From assembly GCA_040901765.1 (NCBI GenBank), contig JBBDYG010000099.1:18697-82696 (forward strand): 64,000 nt of DNA. Reading direction: 5' to 3'. This document shows positions 17,098-25,042 of this stretch, piece by piece. The notes below the pieces were generated by a model, which had not been told where the DNA came from, searched no databases, and saw only the letters and a program-made list of their open reading frames with translations. This DNA is from JBBDYG01 sp040901765 (lineage in GTDB: Bacteria; Planctomycetota; Planctomycetia; Pirellulales; Lacipirellulaceae). Position numbers and translations under genes: made by a program. The first letter of the stretch is position 1. Each line of letters begins with the position of its first letter.

Positions 17098-17223
17098 GGC
17101 TGAGTCGCGGGCTGATTTTCGAAGCTGCTAGCAGTTCGGCTCTAGAATTTTCGGGGAATCGTGAACAAACGTCGAAAACCCCTTCAAATCCAGGGCGTTT
17201 GGCTTGTTGCATTTGAAGTTTGA
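17072..17223. repeat. Inverted repeat spanning the 3' end of waaF and the following gap
   Basis: TCAAACTTCAAATGCGACAA at 17072-17091 and its reverse complement (one mismatch) at 17204-17223. The left arm encodes the waaF C-terminus. The intervening 112 bp shows no gene. Confidence 0.8.
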
Positions 17224-17274
17224 ACTCACCGAATGACTCGCGACATCATTCTGGATTCAACATCACGCGCGGGT

Positions 17275-17280
17275 TATAAT
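17275..17280 (+). promoter_or_regulatory. Candidate -10 box
   Basis: A perfect TATAAT lies 32 bp before the 83-residue ORF. No convincing -35 box is at the usual spacing. A paralogous gene at 41771 also has a TATAAT upstream. Confidence 0.4.
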
Positions 17281-17312
17281 TCGAATCATTCGCCTCGAAC
17301 AGGAGTTTCTCG

Positions 17313-17564
17313 ATGACCATCGAACAGATGCGAAAGCTCTACGATACGCAGCCCTTTCATCCCTTCGTGATTCACCTTGCCGACGGCCGCGAAATTCCCG
17401 TGTTGAGCCGTGAATTCATCATGGCGGCGCCAAGCGGTCGAACGGTAGTCGTGGCTACTCCAGACGATACGTTCAACATTATCGATTTGCTGCTGGTGAC
17501 CGAACTTGAATTGAAGGGCACATCTAACGGCGCCAAGCCGCGGCGGCGGCGACGAGGGGCGTAG
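17313..17564 (+). CDS. Small conserved hypothetical protein, paralogue of the gene at 41771
   Basis: 83 residues: MTIEQMRKLYDTQPFHPFVIHLADGR at the start, then PVLSREFIMAAPSGRTVVVATPDDTFNIIDLLLVTELEL and a basic RRRRRGA tail. Start set by AGGAGTTTCTCG before the ATG. The protein at 41771 has the same plan (PFEPSRLHLSNGATFDVPHPDF, then FQIINNLHV). Such single-domain beta-rich proteins occur widely in planctomycetes, as I recall them, with no assigned function. Each has its own apparent promoter, so they are probably monocistronic. Confidence 0.75.
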   Translation: MTIEQMRKLYDTQPFHPFVIHLADGREIPVLSREFIMAAPSGRTVVVATPDDTFNIIDLLLVTELELKGTSNGAKPRRRRRGA

Positions 17565-17584
17565 TCGATCAACCATCCGCTTTG

Positions 17585-18910
17585 TCAATCGCCCCGCAAG
17601 CGAAGTCCCTGAATGGTCAGCTTCTCGCGCACTTCGTTGAGACTCGTGACGCCGAAGTTCTTGCACTCGAGCAGATCGTCGCCGGTGCGGCGGAGCAATT
17701 CGCCGATCGTGTTCAGGCCCAGCCGGACCATGCACTTGCGAGCTCGCACCGAAAGATTGAGGTCCGAAATCGGCCGGTCCAACATCGCCCGTTCGTCGGC
17801 GGACATCGACTCGGGGTCGTAGAGCGGCTCCTCTTCGCGGCGCGTGTTGGCAAACTGCCCGAGTTCCAGGCCCTTCGAGGAGAGCATCTCGCGAATCTCA
17901 ATCAGCGAGGTTTCGCCAAAATTCTTGCTAGCCAGCAACTCAAGTTCGGTCGATTGCGTCAAATCGCCGAGCGTCATGATGCCCATTTTCTGAAGGCAGT
18001 TTCGACTACGGACGGACAGCTCAAAATCGGTGACCGGAATGCTGAGCACCTGGCTGAGCCGATCCATGCGACGGCGAGCTTCCTCGTCGTAGAACATGTC
18101 GCGGGAGGCGTCGGCGTCTTTGAAATAGAGCCGCGCGCGGCTATGACTTGGGAAGACGTCGAGAATCCGCCGGTAGCATTGCTTGGCCCGCTCGTATTGC
18201 TGCATGTCTTCGTACAGCACGCCCAAGTTCAAGAGCGTGCCGATGTGCGTGGGAAACTGCACGGACGCCCGTTCGTAAAGCTCGCGGGCAAAGTCATCGT
18301 TGCCGTGGCGGTCGTTCTCCAGCGCCAGGCTAAACAGCGCCCCACCGTGCATCGGGTTGGCAGCGACAGCCCTTTCCAACAGGGCCACGACTTCTGTGGG
18401 ATTGTCTCCCGAAACAGCAACGGTGGCAGAACGCTGATACAAATACTCTCCCGATTGCTCGACCGCGCCGGACAGGCTGTCCAATAGTTTGAGCGACCCC
18501 GCGGCATCGCCCGAGTAGCGCATGGCCTCGGCGCGAGCGAGTTTCACTATGTCGCGATCGTATCCTGCTTTTTCCGCCGACTCGTACGCGGTGAGGGCCT
18601 CGGCGTACCGGTCGAGCGCCAGATAGGACTTTCCAAGATAAAAGTGCGTCAGAGCGCCGCCGTCGCTATGGACCAGCTTCTGGATCGCATCGCTATATCG
18701 GCCGAGCAGGTAAAGGCAAACACCCAACCGGGCCTGCATGGCGGGCGACCGCCCCGGTTGGTTTTCCAGTTCTTGCGCCGCGTCACGCAGGATGCGATAG
18801 TTCCCGTAGTTCTCCGAGATGGCGCCGACGATGCGTTCGATCTCTTTGGGGCCGAACGCCGTCGTCGAAAGGACAATTTGCTTAAGTTCAGATTCCAGAG
18901 TTTGGAGCAT
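17585..18910 (-). CDS. TPR protein with two RNA polymerase alpha C-terminal-domain modules
   Basis: 441 residues. About 1-290 are TPR-like helices (ALTHFYLGKSYLALDRYAEAL, GTLLNLGVLYEDMQQYERAKQCY). Then come two copies of the alpha-CTD fold, about 295-355 (LSVRSRNCLQKMGIMTLGDLTQ, KNFGETSLIEI) and 376-441 (LSVRARKCMVRLGLNTIGELL, KNFGVTSLNEV). In true RpoA this domain contacts UP-element DNA and regulators; the assembly and beta-binding domains of RpoA are absent here. It may be a transcription-associated adaptor. It is not beside ribosomal genes, so it is not the housekeeping rpoA. Confidence 0.88.
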   Translation of the reverse strand: MLQTLESELKQIVLSTTAFGPKEIERIVGAISENYGNYRILRDAAQELENQPGRSPAMQARLGVCLYLLGRYSDAIQKLVHSDGGALTHFYLGKSYLALDRYAEALTAYESAEKAGYDRDIVKLARAEAMRYSGDAAGSLKLLDSLSGAVEQSGEYLYQRSATVAVSGDNPTEVVALLERAVAANPMHGGALFSLALENDRHGNDDFARELYERASVQFPTHIGTLLNLGVLYEDMQQYERAKQCYRRILDVFPSHSRARLYFKDADASRDMFYDEEARRRMDRLSQVLSIPVTDFELSVRSRNCLQKMGIMTLGDLTQSTELELLASKNFGETSLIEIREMLSSKGLELGQFANTRREEEPLYDPESMSADERAMLDRPISDLNLSVRARKCMVRLGLNTIGELLRRTGDDLLECKNFGVTSLNEVREKLTIQGLRLRGD

Positions 18911-18960
18911 GGGAGGGGCGAGGATTCAGGGGCCAGGGGTCGGGGGAAATTGGCGAGCCG

Positions 18961-19052
18961 GTAGGTAGGTCAGGCTTTCTTGCCTGACTTGCGGCAAAAA
19001 TGGCTGTGTGGCTTCGCGCCGATGTGTGTCAGGCAGGAATGCCTGACCTACA
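18961..19052. repeat. TAGGTCAGGC-type inverted repeat beside tRNA-Thr
   Basis: Arms at 18965-18993 and 19027-19052 read TAGGTCAGGCTTTCTTGCC and its counterpart. It ends two bases from the tRNA 3' end. Same family as 4602, 19400 and 61591. Confidence 0.8.
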
Positions 19053-19053
19053 G

Positions 19054-19127
19054 AGCCAGCGGTCGGAGTCGAACCGACAACCCCCGCATTACGAATGCGG
19101 TGCTCTGCCAATTGAAGCTACGCTGGC
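19054..19127 (-). tRNA. tRNA-Thr (anticodon CGT)
   Basis: A 74-nt cloverleaf on the minus strand: acceptor GCCAGCG/CGCTGGC, D-arm GCTTCAATTGGCAGAGC, anticodon stem CCGCA/TGCGG with loop TTCGTAA (anticodon CGT, reading ACG), and T-arm GTCGG-TTCGACT-CCGAC. The 3' CCA is not encoded. Confidence 0.95.
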
Positions 19128-19202
19128 GACTCCGGCCGGGCCGAATGTAGCCCTAAAGTTTAACGTGGAAACGAGTAACGGTGAAGGGGGACGGGGAAAA
19201 AC

Positions 19203-19273
19203 GGAAAGCGGAGAGCGGAAAGCCGGCTTGGCGGCGAATTCACCGGCTTTCCGCTCCCCGCTTTCCGCTTTCG
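19203..19273. repeat. Heptamer hairpin between tRNA-Thr and the pseudopilin gene
   Basis: The left arm has three units of GGAAAGC/GGAGAGC (19203-19226). The right arm (19243-19273) is the reverse complement with one mismatch in the paired region. The loop is about 16 nt. Confidence 0.85.
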
Positions 19274-19374
19274 GTCCTAACTCTTTCTTGACTTTCGGCT
19301 TACGGCGCGGTGCAATGGAGTATTGGGCCACCTGCGGGGGCGCGTGGTTCCAATTGGCAGAGGAGTCTCCACGC

Positions 19375-21450
19375 ATGCATCCCGCCGAATCGGCCCGCGT
19401 ACGTCAGCCTTTCCAGGCTGACTTGCGGCGGAGCGAACTTCTAGCCGAGTGCCCGGGGCAAGTCAGACAAGAAAGCCTGACCTACCGCCGCGGCTTCACC
19501 TTGGTGGAGATGCTCATCGCGGTCGCCATCACGCTGGTCATGATGGCCGCAGTGGTGACCGTCTTCGCCAACATCAGCGACAGCGTCCAGAAGCGGCGGG
19601 CAACGGTCGAGATGAGCAACTCCATCCGCCACGTCCGCAACGTCCTGCAGCAAGACCTGGCCGGGGCCACCTGCCCGACGATCCCCTGGCAGCGGCCGGA
19701 GTCGAACCATGGGTATTTGGAGATTATTGAGGGGCCAGCTAGTGATTTCTCGCCGAGTACGCTAATAGATCGCGATTTGACGAATGGCCAGTTGGATTTC
19801 GAAACGTCTGCAGTTCCAGGCAGCAATCTGCTTCAAACAAAGATTACAGCCGGTTCGCTTCTGTCTGATTCGGTGACGGACGGCGCAGCACTTGGCGACT
19901 TTGATGACATTCTGATGCTCACGGTTCGCAATGAAAAAGAACCATTTGTGGGGCGGGTACCTGGGAATGCGGTAAACGGTAATGGAGAACAACTTGGATT
20001 CCAGCAGTGGGGCGATGAGACGCTCCGCTCGCCGCTGGCTGAGGTGATTTGGTTCTCTGTCGAGAATCCGGCAGACGACCAAGACCCAACTGAGTATTTC
20101 GGCGAACCGGGCTTTCGCACGATCTACCGCCGCACACTGCTGATTGCTCCGTCGTTGGATTTAGGCATCGTGATTCGCGCCAACAACGTTGACGTGCGGA
20201 TGGGACCGGGGGTGATGCGCGTTATACCGCGAGTCGGGCGAGACCGGCTCGATTTGGCGTTGGCATGCTTGGTGGCGTTTCAGGAGCGATACGATCTTTC
20301 CGTTCGCCTCGAATGGGATCCGCTGATTCCTGCGTGGAAAATCGTCGCCAACACGCTGGCCGACCTCACGAAGCGCGAAAATCGTTATGAGCACCACGGT
20401 TACGGCTTTCGTCAGAACGATCCTCCACGTCCGGCATGGTTTAGTCGTTACCCGTTCGCCGTGGCGTCATCCGGACTGTACTATAACTCCGATAGCCTCG
20501 CCTTTCGTGTCGACCCTGAACTTCAGCAACCATCGGATCGCGCGCGGGGCAACGCCATTTTGCGCGCTCCAACTCAAAGCGTTGATCGCTACGTGCTCAC
20601 TCAAGGAAGCGAGGGACGGGGATATGTGATTCGGCCATTTGTTTACATCGATGATGAAAACGACTCGCCGAACGCTCCGAAACATCCGGCCCCAGTTCGG
20701 GCCTTGGTCAATGCCGAGGGCCAGGTGGTGTACCTCACCGCCGGCCTCGTGCCGCTTGGCGGCAATCGCCGCGGCGAGGACGTGATGCTTTCCGACGCCT
20801 TGGCGTTCGACGTGCGGGTGTATGATCCAGGCGCGCCGCTGTTAGGGTTAGGTCCGAACCCGTCGGCGAGCAATCAGAACATTTCGGACGTGGTGGTCGA
20901 ACCGGGCGATGCCGGCTGGAGCACCTTTTTGCAGTTATCGGCAAATCAACCGAACGATGTGGCCGTATATGGCTACGGTGCCTACGTCGATCTCGGCTAT
21001 TTAGGACTGCACAACGCATGGAAAAGCCCGCCATCGGCGGTAAACATGCCGGCGCTATCGGTCGCGCCCCAGTTTTCAATTGCTCCACGCACGCGATCGA
21101 AGCTGAATCTGCTCGGGCAACTGCCCCCTTACTACTACGAACCGTATCGAGTGTACGACACTTGGTCGTTCCACTACGAAAACAACGGCCTAGACGAAGA
21201 CGGTGACGGACTAATTGACGAAGCGACCAACGGCTTCGACAATCCCGGCGAATACATTCTGGACCCGTCGGCAAATCCTCCGACAACGGTGATCGACACG
21301 CGCCACGGCGTGGACGACCCAGGCGAGCGCGAAACCGCGCCGCCGTACGACGTACCGCTCCGCGGGATGCAAGTGCGGCTGCGGGCCTACGAGCGCGACA
21401 GCCGGCAGGTCCGCGAGGTGGGCGTGAAGCAGCACTTCGTGCCGGAGTGA
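19375..21450 (+). CDS. Large type IV pseudopilin-like protein with a repeat-extended leader
   Basis: 691 residues from the ATG at 19375, fixed by an AGGAG site 9 nt upstream; the longer frame overlaps the tRNA. The prepilin signal is RRGFTLVEMLIAVAITLVM, about 40 residues from the start, much further than the usual 5-30. Residues in between (VRQPFQADL and VRQESLTY) are encoded by a TAGGTCAGGC-type element. The C-terminal region carries a calcium-like loop DEDGDGLIDEATNG. Most of the 600-residue body has no domain I know, so it is far larger than GspJ. It is probably a planctomycete-specific minor pseudopilin. Confidence 0.8.
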   Translation: MHPAESARVRQPFQADLRRSELLAECPGQVRQESLTYRRGFTLVEMLIAVAITLVMMAAVVTVFANISDSVQKRRATVEMSNSIRHVRNVLQQDLAGATCPTIPWQRPESNHGYLEIIEGPASDFSPSTLIDRDLTNGQLDFETSAVPGSNLLQTKITAGSLLSDSVTDGAALGDFDDILMLTVRNEKEPFVGRVPGNAVNGNGEQLGFQQWGDETLRSPLAEVIWFSVENPADDQDPTEYFGEPGFRTIYRRTLLIAPSLDLGIVIRANNVDVRMGPGVMRVIPRVGRDRLDLALACLVAFQERYDLSVRLEWDPLIPAWKIVANTLADLTKRENRYEHHGYGFRQNDPPRPAWFSRYPFAVASSGLYYNSDSLAFRVDPELQQPSDRARGNAILRAPTQSVDRYVLTQGSEGRGYVIRPFVYIDDENDSPNAPKHPAPVRALVNAEGQVVYLTAGLVPLGGNRRGEDVMLSDALAFDVRVYDPGAPLLGLGPNPSASNQNISDVVVEPGDAGWSTFLQLSANQPNDVAVYGYGAYVDLGYLGLHNAWKSPPSAVNMPALSVAPQFSIAPRTRSKLNLLGQLPPYYYEPYRVYDTWSFHYENNGLDEDGDGLIDEATNGFDNPGEYILDPSANPPTTVIDTRHGVDDPGERETAPPYDVPLRGMQVRLRAYERDSRQVREVGVKQHFVPE
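19400..19486. repeat. TAGGTCAGGC-type element inside the pseudopilin leader
   Basis: The left arm (19400-19430) and right arm (19459-19486) follow the same TACGTCAGCC / GGCTGACCTAC plan as other copies. The whole unit is translated in frame between the start codon and the GFTLVE cleavage motif. Confidence 0.8.
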
Positions 21451-21460
21451 GAGAGGCGCC

Positions 21461-21522
21461 GCGGGCGAGGACGCCGCGGCTCACGGTTTTCTGACCTCCG
21501 ACCTCCGACTTCTGGCCTCCCC
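21461..21522. repeat. GC-rich hairpin plus single heptamer arm before the GH2-like gene
   Basis: GCGCCGCGGGCGAGGACGCC with its complement forms a stem at 21458-21484. It is followed by an array CTGACCTCCG ACCTCCGACT at 21491-21522, the same family as the in-gene hairpin at 3630. It ends one base before the next ATG. Confidence 0.7.
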
Positions 21523-21523
21523 G

Positions 21524-21928
21524 ATGCACGCCATTCGCCTCCGTGGTCCGTGGGAATACGAACCGCTGGAGGTGCTTGGCGGCGGGCCGTTGCCGCCGGC
21601 CGGGAAAGTGAAGATGCCGTGCCATTGGGCGGCTACGCTCGGTGCCACATTTCGTGGTTCCGTTCTCTTTAGGCGGATATTTCATACCCCCACCGGCTTG
21701 GATTTGGACGAGCAGGTGTGGCTCGTGTTCGACGCCATCCGCGGCCGTGGGGATGTGCATTTGAACGACCAACCGCTCGGCCAGTTCTCGACCGAAGACT
21801 GCCCCGCGCGGTACAACATCACGTCGCTACTGACGGACGACGCCAATACGCTCACCGTGCAAATTGAGCATACCGGCGACCAGCCCGGTGGTTTGGTGGG
21901 CGACGTACGATTGGAAATTGAGGATTGA
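21524..21928 (+). CDS. Stand-alone sugar-binding jelly-roll domain, GH2-like
   Basis: 134 residues resembling the N-terminal galactose-binding domain of family 2 glycosidases: IRLRGPWEYEPL at the start, then KMPCHW, a beta-strand region RGSVLFRRIFHTP, WLVFDAIRGRGDVHLNDQPLG and the end AYNITSLL-like RYNITSLLTDDANTLTVQIEH. No catalytic barrel is present, and the downstream sequence is a repeat followed by a DUF1080 gene. It could be a carbohydrate-binding accessory for that hydrolase. No signal peptide is seen, so a cytoplasmic role or a truncated gene are both possible. Confidence 0.65.
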   Translation: MHAIRLRGPWEYEPLEVLGGGPLPPAGKVKMPCHWAATLGATFRGSVLFRRIFHTPTGLDLDEQVWLVFDAIRGRGDVHLNDQPLGQFSTEDCPARYNITSLLTDDANTLTVQIEHTGDQPGGLVGDVRLEIED

Positions 21929-21939
21929 CGGGAGAATTC

Positions 21940-22056
21940 GTCGCAGATGAGGCGGATGAGGCGGATAAACGCAGATCAAAGACAATGCGGGCGCGAATCA
22001 ATGAAATCAGAATGAATAACCTGCGTCAATCCGCCTCATCCGCGTTCATCCGCGAC
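21940..22056. repeat. Inverted-repeat element (GTCGCAGATGAGGCGGAT type) before the DUF1080 gene
   Basis: The left arm (21940-21974) has a 9-bp rhythm, GATGAGGCG repeated. The right arm (22021-22056) is its imperfect reverse complement, with about a 46-nt loop. It is the same family as 40111-40207 and the single arm at 29086. The ORF across it is a by-product. Confidence 0.8.
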
Positions 22057-22075
22057 TTATTTGAGGAGAAGAATC

Positions 22076-23239
22076 TTGAACCGACTCATTCGCATTTGCT
22101 ATTGCCTTGCATTCGCACTCGTGTGCCTGCCTTCATTCGCTCAGCAGCAACTGCTCGACGAAGATCAGCTTCGCGACGGCTGGCTGCAATTATTTGATGG
22201 CGAGACACTTTTCGGCTGGGAAGCAACCAGCGACGCCGATTGGGCCGTGGTGGACGGTGCGATACAGGTAAAGTCAGGCCAATCCGGATTTTTGATGACC
22301 ACGTCGCAGTTTGCCGACTACGATCTGCATGTTGAATATCGCGCTCCGGCCGATACCAACAGTGGCGTCTTCCTTCGCACGCCGCTGAAGCCCGCCAATC
22401 CGGCGACCGACTGTTACGAATTGAACATCGCCCCCGCAACAAATCCGTTTCCCACTGGCAGTTTCGTTGGTCGGGCGAAGGCCAGCGCGGCCAATGGGGA
22501 CTCCGAACAGTGGCATACGTTCGACATTCGCGCTGAAGGCGGCAGGTTCACCATGCAGCTCGATCGTGAGACAGTGCTTGAATATGTCGACGAATCCCCA
22601 ATCGCAAGCGGCCACATCGCGTTGCAACTTAACCAAGGCGAAGTATCGTTTCGCAACATCCGCCTTAAATCGCTCGGCACGAAGCCGATTTTCAACGGCA
22701 AGAACCTCGACGGCTGGAACACAGACCTCGCCGAAGCCAGCGAATTCGACGTAACCGACGCAGGTGAACTCCGGGTGGTGAACGGCAAGGGGCAGCTTGA
22801 GTCGAACGGTCGCTACGGCGACTTTCTGTTGCAACTGGAGTGCATGACGAACGGCGATCAGCTCAACTCCGGCGTGTTTTTTCGCTGTATCCCTGGCGAA
22901 CTTATGAATGGCTACGAGTGTCAGATACACAATGGCATCCAAGACGGCGATCCCACGAAACCGGTCGATGGCGGCACGGGGGGCTTCTATCGGCGGCAGC
23001 CTGCCCGCCGGGTGATGGCCCGCGACCACGAATGGTTCGCGATGACGCTGCTCGCCGACGGGCCTCACTTCGCCACTTGGGTCAACGGCGTGCAAGTGAC
23101 CGACTGGACCGACACTCGCCCGCCGCACAACAACCCCCGGAACGGCCTGCGCCTCCAGCCGGGCACGCTCTGCATCCAAGGCCACGACCCCACGACTGAC
23201 CTCTTATTCCGCGGCTTGCGAATCGTCGAACTGCCTTAA
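22076..23239 (+). CDS. Secreted DUF1080 (3-keto-disaccharide hydrolase-like) protein, two domains
   Basis: 387 residues from a TTG at 22076, chosen because GAGGAG lies 7 nt upstream and the product then begins with a signal peptide (MNRLIRICYCLAFALVCLPSFA). Two DUF1080 jelly-roll domains follow: about 30-205 (WLQLFDGETLFGWE, TNSGVFLRTP) and 210-385 (KPIFNGKNLDGWN, LNSGVFFRCIPGELMNGYECQIHN, GGFYRRQPARRV). DUF1080 proteins are very numerous in planctomycetes, some hydrolyse 3-keto-glycosides, and they act outside the inner membrane. Confidence 0.9.
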   Translation: MNRLIRICYCLAFALVCLPSFAQQQLLDEDQLRDGWLQLFDGETLFGWEATSDADWAVVDGAIQVKSGQSGFLMTTSQFADYDLHVEYRAPADTNSGVFLRTPLKPANPATDCYELNIAPATNPFPTGSFVGRAKASAANGDSEQWHTFDIRAEGGRFTMQLDRETVLEYVDESPIASGHIALQLNQGEVSFRNIRLKSLGTKPIFNGKNLDGWNTDLAEASEFDVTDAGELRVVNGKGQLESNGRYGDFLLQLECMTNGDQLNSGVFFRCIPGELMNGYECQIHNGIQDGDPTKPVDGGTGGFYRRQPARRVMARDHEWFAMTLLADGPHFATWVNGVQVTDWTDTRPPHNNPRNGLRLQPGTLCIQGHDPTTDLLFRGLRIVELP

Positions 23240-23240
23240 T

Positions 23241-23324
23241 AATGACGAAGCACGAATGACGAATGACGAATGAGAAAGTGGTTGTGCATTACCATTCGTC
23301 ATTCGTCATTCGTCATTCGTCATT
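23241..23324. repeat. Empty heptamer hairpin (GACGAAT family) between DUF1080 and argG
   Basis: The left arm (23241-23274) starts AATGACGAAGCACGAATGAC and continues as GACGAAT repeats. The right arm (23292-23324) is the reverse complement, ATTCGTC repeated. The loop is about 17 nt. The left arm is the same sequence as the one flanking the four-helix-bundle gene at 28076. Confidence 0.9.
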
Positions 23325-23362
23325 AACTCGATCTTGCTACGTCCATTTTGTGGGAATTCCCT

Positions 23363-24577
23363 ATGTCTCGTTGCGTTTTGGCTTATTCGGGCGGTCTCGA
23401 TACGTCGGTGATTTTGGGTTGGTTGATCGACGAAGGGTACGAGATTCATGCGGTGTACGTGGATCTCGGCCAGCCGTGCGAGGATCGCGAGGCGATTCTC
23501 AAGAAGGCTCGTGACCATGGGGCGAAGTCGGCGCGGATCGTCGATGCTCGCGATGAACTGTGCCGCGACTTTGCGTTTCCCGTGCTTCAGTGGCAGGCGA
23601 AGTACGAGAACATTTACCTGCTGGGCACGTCGATCGCGCGGCCGCTGATCGCCAAGGCCTGCTTGCAGGTGGCGCGAGAAGTGGGTGCCACGGCGTTTGC
23701 CCACGGCGCGACCGGAAAGGGGAACGACCAATGCCGATTCCAACTCGCGGCCGAGGCGCTAGAGCCAAACATCACAATCATCGCCCCCTGGCGAATGCAG
23801 AAGTTTCGCGATACGTTTCCCGGCCGGCGCGAGATGATCGACTACTGCGCGGCGAAGAACATACCGGTGAAGGCGTCGCTCTCGAAGCCTTACAGCTCCG
23901 ACGAGAACGTGCTCCACATCTCCTACGAGGCCGGTGACCTCGAAGACCCCGCGGTAAACGGCGTGGCGATTGTCGACTTTGGCATGACCGTGTCGCCACA
24001 GCAGGCACCGGACAAGACGGAAGTGGTGACGATCGGATTTGAATCAGGTTTGCCCGTGTCACTGAACGGCGCTAAAAAAGGCCCGCTCGCGATGGTCGAA
24101 GAGCTAAACACGAACGCCGGCCGCAACGGCATAGGGCGAATCGACATCGTTGAGAATCGGTTCGTCGGCATGAAGAGCCGCGGCGTGTACGAAGCGCCGG
24201 GAATGACAACGCTGTACGCGGCGCATTTGGCGCTCGAGCAACTCACGCTCGACCGCGAGCTAGTTCACCTGCGCGATCGAATCGCGCCGGAAGTGGCCGA
24301 GATGGTGTACTACGGCTTTTGGTACGTGCCGAAGATGGACGCCTTAATGGCCTTCATTCGCGAAGCGCAGAAGCCGGTTACTGGCGAAGTGACGCTCGGT
24401 CTCTACAAGGGCAATATTGAAATCCACGCCCGCACGAGTCCGTTCAGTCTCTACGATGCAGCCGTGGCGAGCATGGAAGCGGGCGGAAGTTACGATCAAA
24501 CCGACGCGGAAGGGTTTCTAAGGATTCAGGGCCTGCCGAGCCGGGTGATGGGAAGAGTATGGCCAAGAAAGTATTGA
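23363..24577 (+). CDS. argG: Argininosuccinate synthase
   Basis: 404 residues from the ATG at 23363; the upstream TTG adds five residues before the family start. The PP-loop ATP motif is AYSGGLDTSVILGW at the N-terminus, with GATGKGNDQCRFQ, APWR and YSSDENVLHISYEAGDLEDP typical of ArgG. It joins citrulline and aspartate using ATP in arginine synthesis. The downstream gene is a four-helix-bundle ORF inside an inverted repeat; a carbamoyltransferase gene lies 2.2 kb further on. Confidence 0.96.
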   Translation: MSRCVLAYSGGLDTSVILGWLIDEGYEIHAVYVDLGQPCEDREAILKKARDHGAKSARIVDARDELCRDFAFPVLQWQAKYENIYLLGTSIARPLIAKACLQVAREVGATAFAHGATGKGNDQCRFQLAAEALEPNITIIAPWRMQKFRDTFPGRREMIDYCAAKNIPVKASLSKPYSSDENVLHISYEAGDLEDPAVNGVAIVDFGMTVSPQQAPDKTEVVTIGFESGLPVSLNGAKKGPLAMVEELNTNAGRNGIGRIDIVENRFVGMKSRGVYEAPGMTTLYAAHLALEQLTLDRELVHLRDRIAPEVAEMVYYGFWYVPKMDALMAFIREAQKPVTGEVTLGLYKGNIEIHARTSPFSLYDAAVASMEAGGSYDQTDAEGFLRIQGLPSRVMGRVWPRKY

Positions 24578-25037
24578 GGGGCTGGGAGTTGGAGACTGGG
24601 GGCTGGGGGAAAGACCATGGGGATCAACAGTTATCGAGATTTGATTGTGTGGCGTGAGGGCATGCAATTGGCGACGGCTGCTTATCGCGCCACGGAATCA
24701 TTTCCACAGCGCGAACTTTACGGGCTGACGAGTCAACTCCGTCGCTGCGCGGTTTCGGTGCCATCCAATATCGCCGAAGGTCACGCGCGATCATCCACGA
24801 AGGATTATCTGCGGCATCTTTCTATCGCCTTGGGTTCGCTAGCAGAATTGGAGACGCAGCTCATTTTGTCGAAAGAGTTGGGATATCTTCCAGACGATCG
24901 GCTCAAAGAACTCCTCGAATTCTCGGACACATTGGGACGTCGGCTCCGCAGCCTACAGCAGTCACTCCAGAGACGCCTTCGCGATAATCTCTAGAACTAG
25001 GAAATTGCCAGCCCCCAATCCCCAGTCCCCAGCTCCC
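24578..25037. mobile_element. Heptamer inverted-repeat element carrying a four-helix-bundle ORF (GGGCTGG family)
   Basis: The left arm (24578-24609, GGGCTGG GAGTTGG and on) starts right after the argG stop. The right arm (25008-25037, CCCCCAATCCCCAGTCCCC) is its reverse complement and stops just before the ABC permease ATG. Between them lies only the 125-residue ORF. A single arm of the same family is at 42018-42054. Confidence 0.75.
24617..24994 (+). CDS. Four-helix-bundle protein, 23S rRNA intervening-sequence (S23/IVP) family
   Basis: 125 residues: SYRDLIVWREGMQLATAAYRAT, YGLTSQLRRCAVSVPSNIAEGHAR, DYLRHLSIALGSLAELETQLIL. This is the S23/IVP pattern (DLxVWxxa..., LTxQLRRAaxSiPxNIAEG). Relatives are encoded in intervening sequences of 23S rRNA in Leptospira and Coxiella, and the fold is shared with the Avd accessory protein of diversity-generating retroelements. 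The gene is enclosed by an inverted-repeat pair, like a 23S insert, although here it lies between protein genes. Function is unknown; it may bind nucleic acid. Confidence 0.88.
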   Translation: MGINSYRDLIVWREGMQLATAAYRATESFPQRELYGLTSQLRRCAVSVPSNIAEGHARSSTKDYLRHLSIALGSLAELETQLILSKELGYLPDDRLKELLEFSDTLGRRLRSLQQSLQRRLRDNL

Positions 25038-25042
25038 TCCGC

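Noticed and set aside
19000..19374. N-terminal extension of the pseudopilin frame
   Set aside because: It runs antisense through tRNA-Thr and a repeat hairpin; the ATG at 19375 has a good ribosome site.
21925..22197. 90-residue ORF after the GH2-like gene
   Set aside because: Its first half is translated repeat (VADEADEADKRRS), and it overlaps the well-supported DUF1080 gene in another frame.
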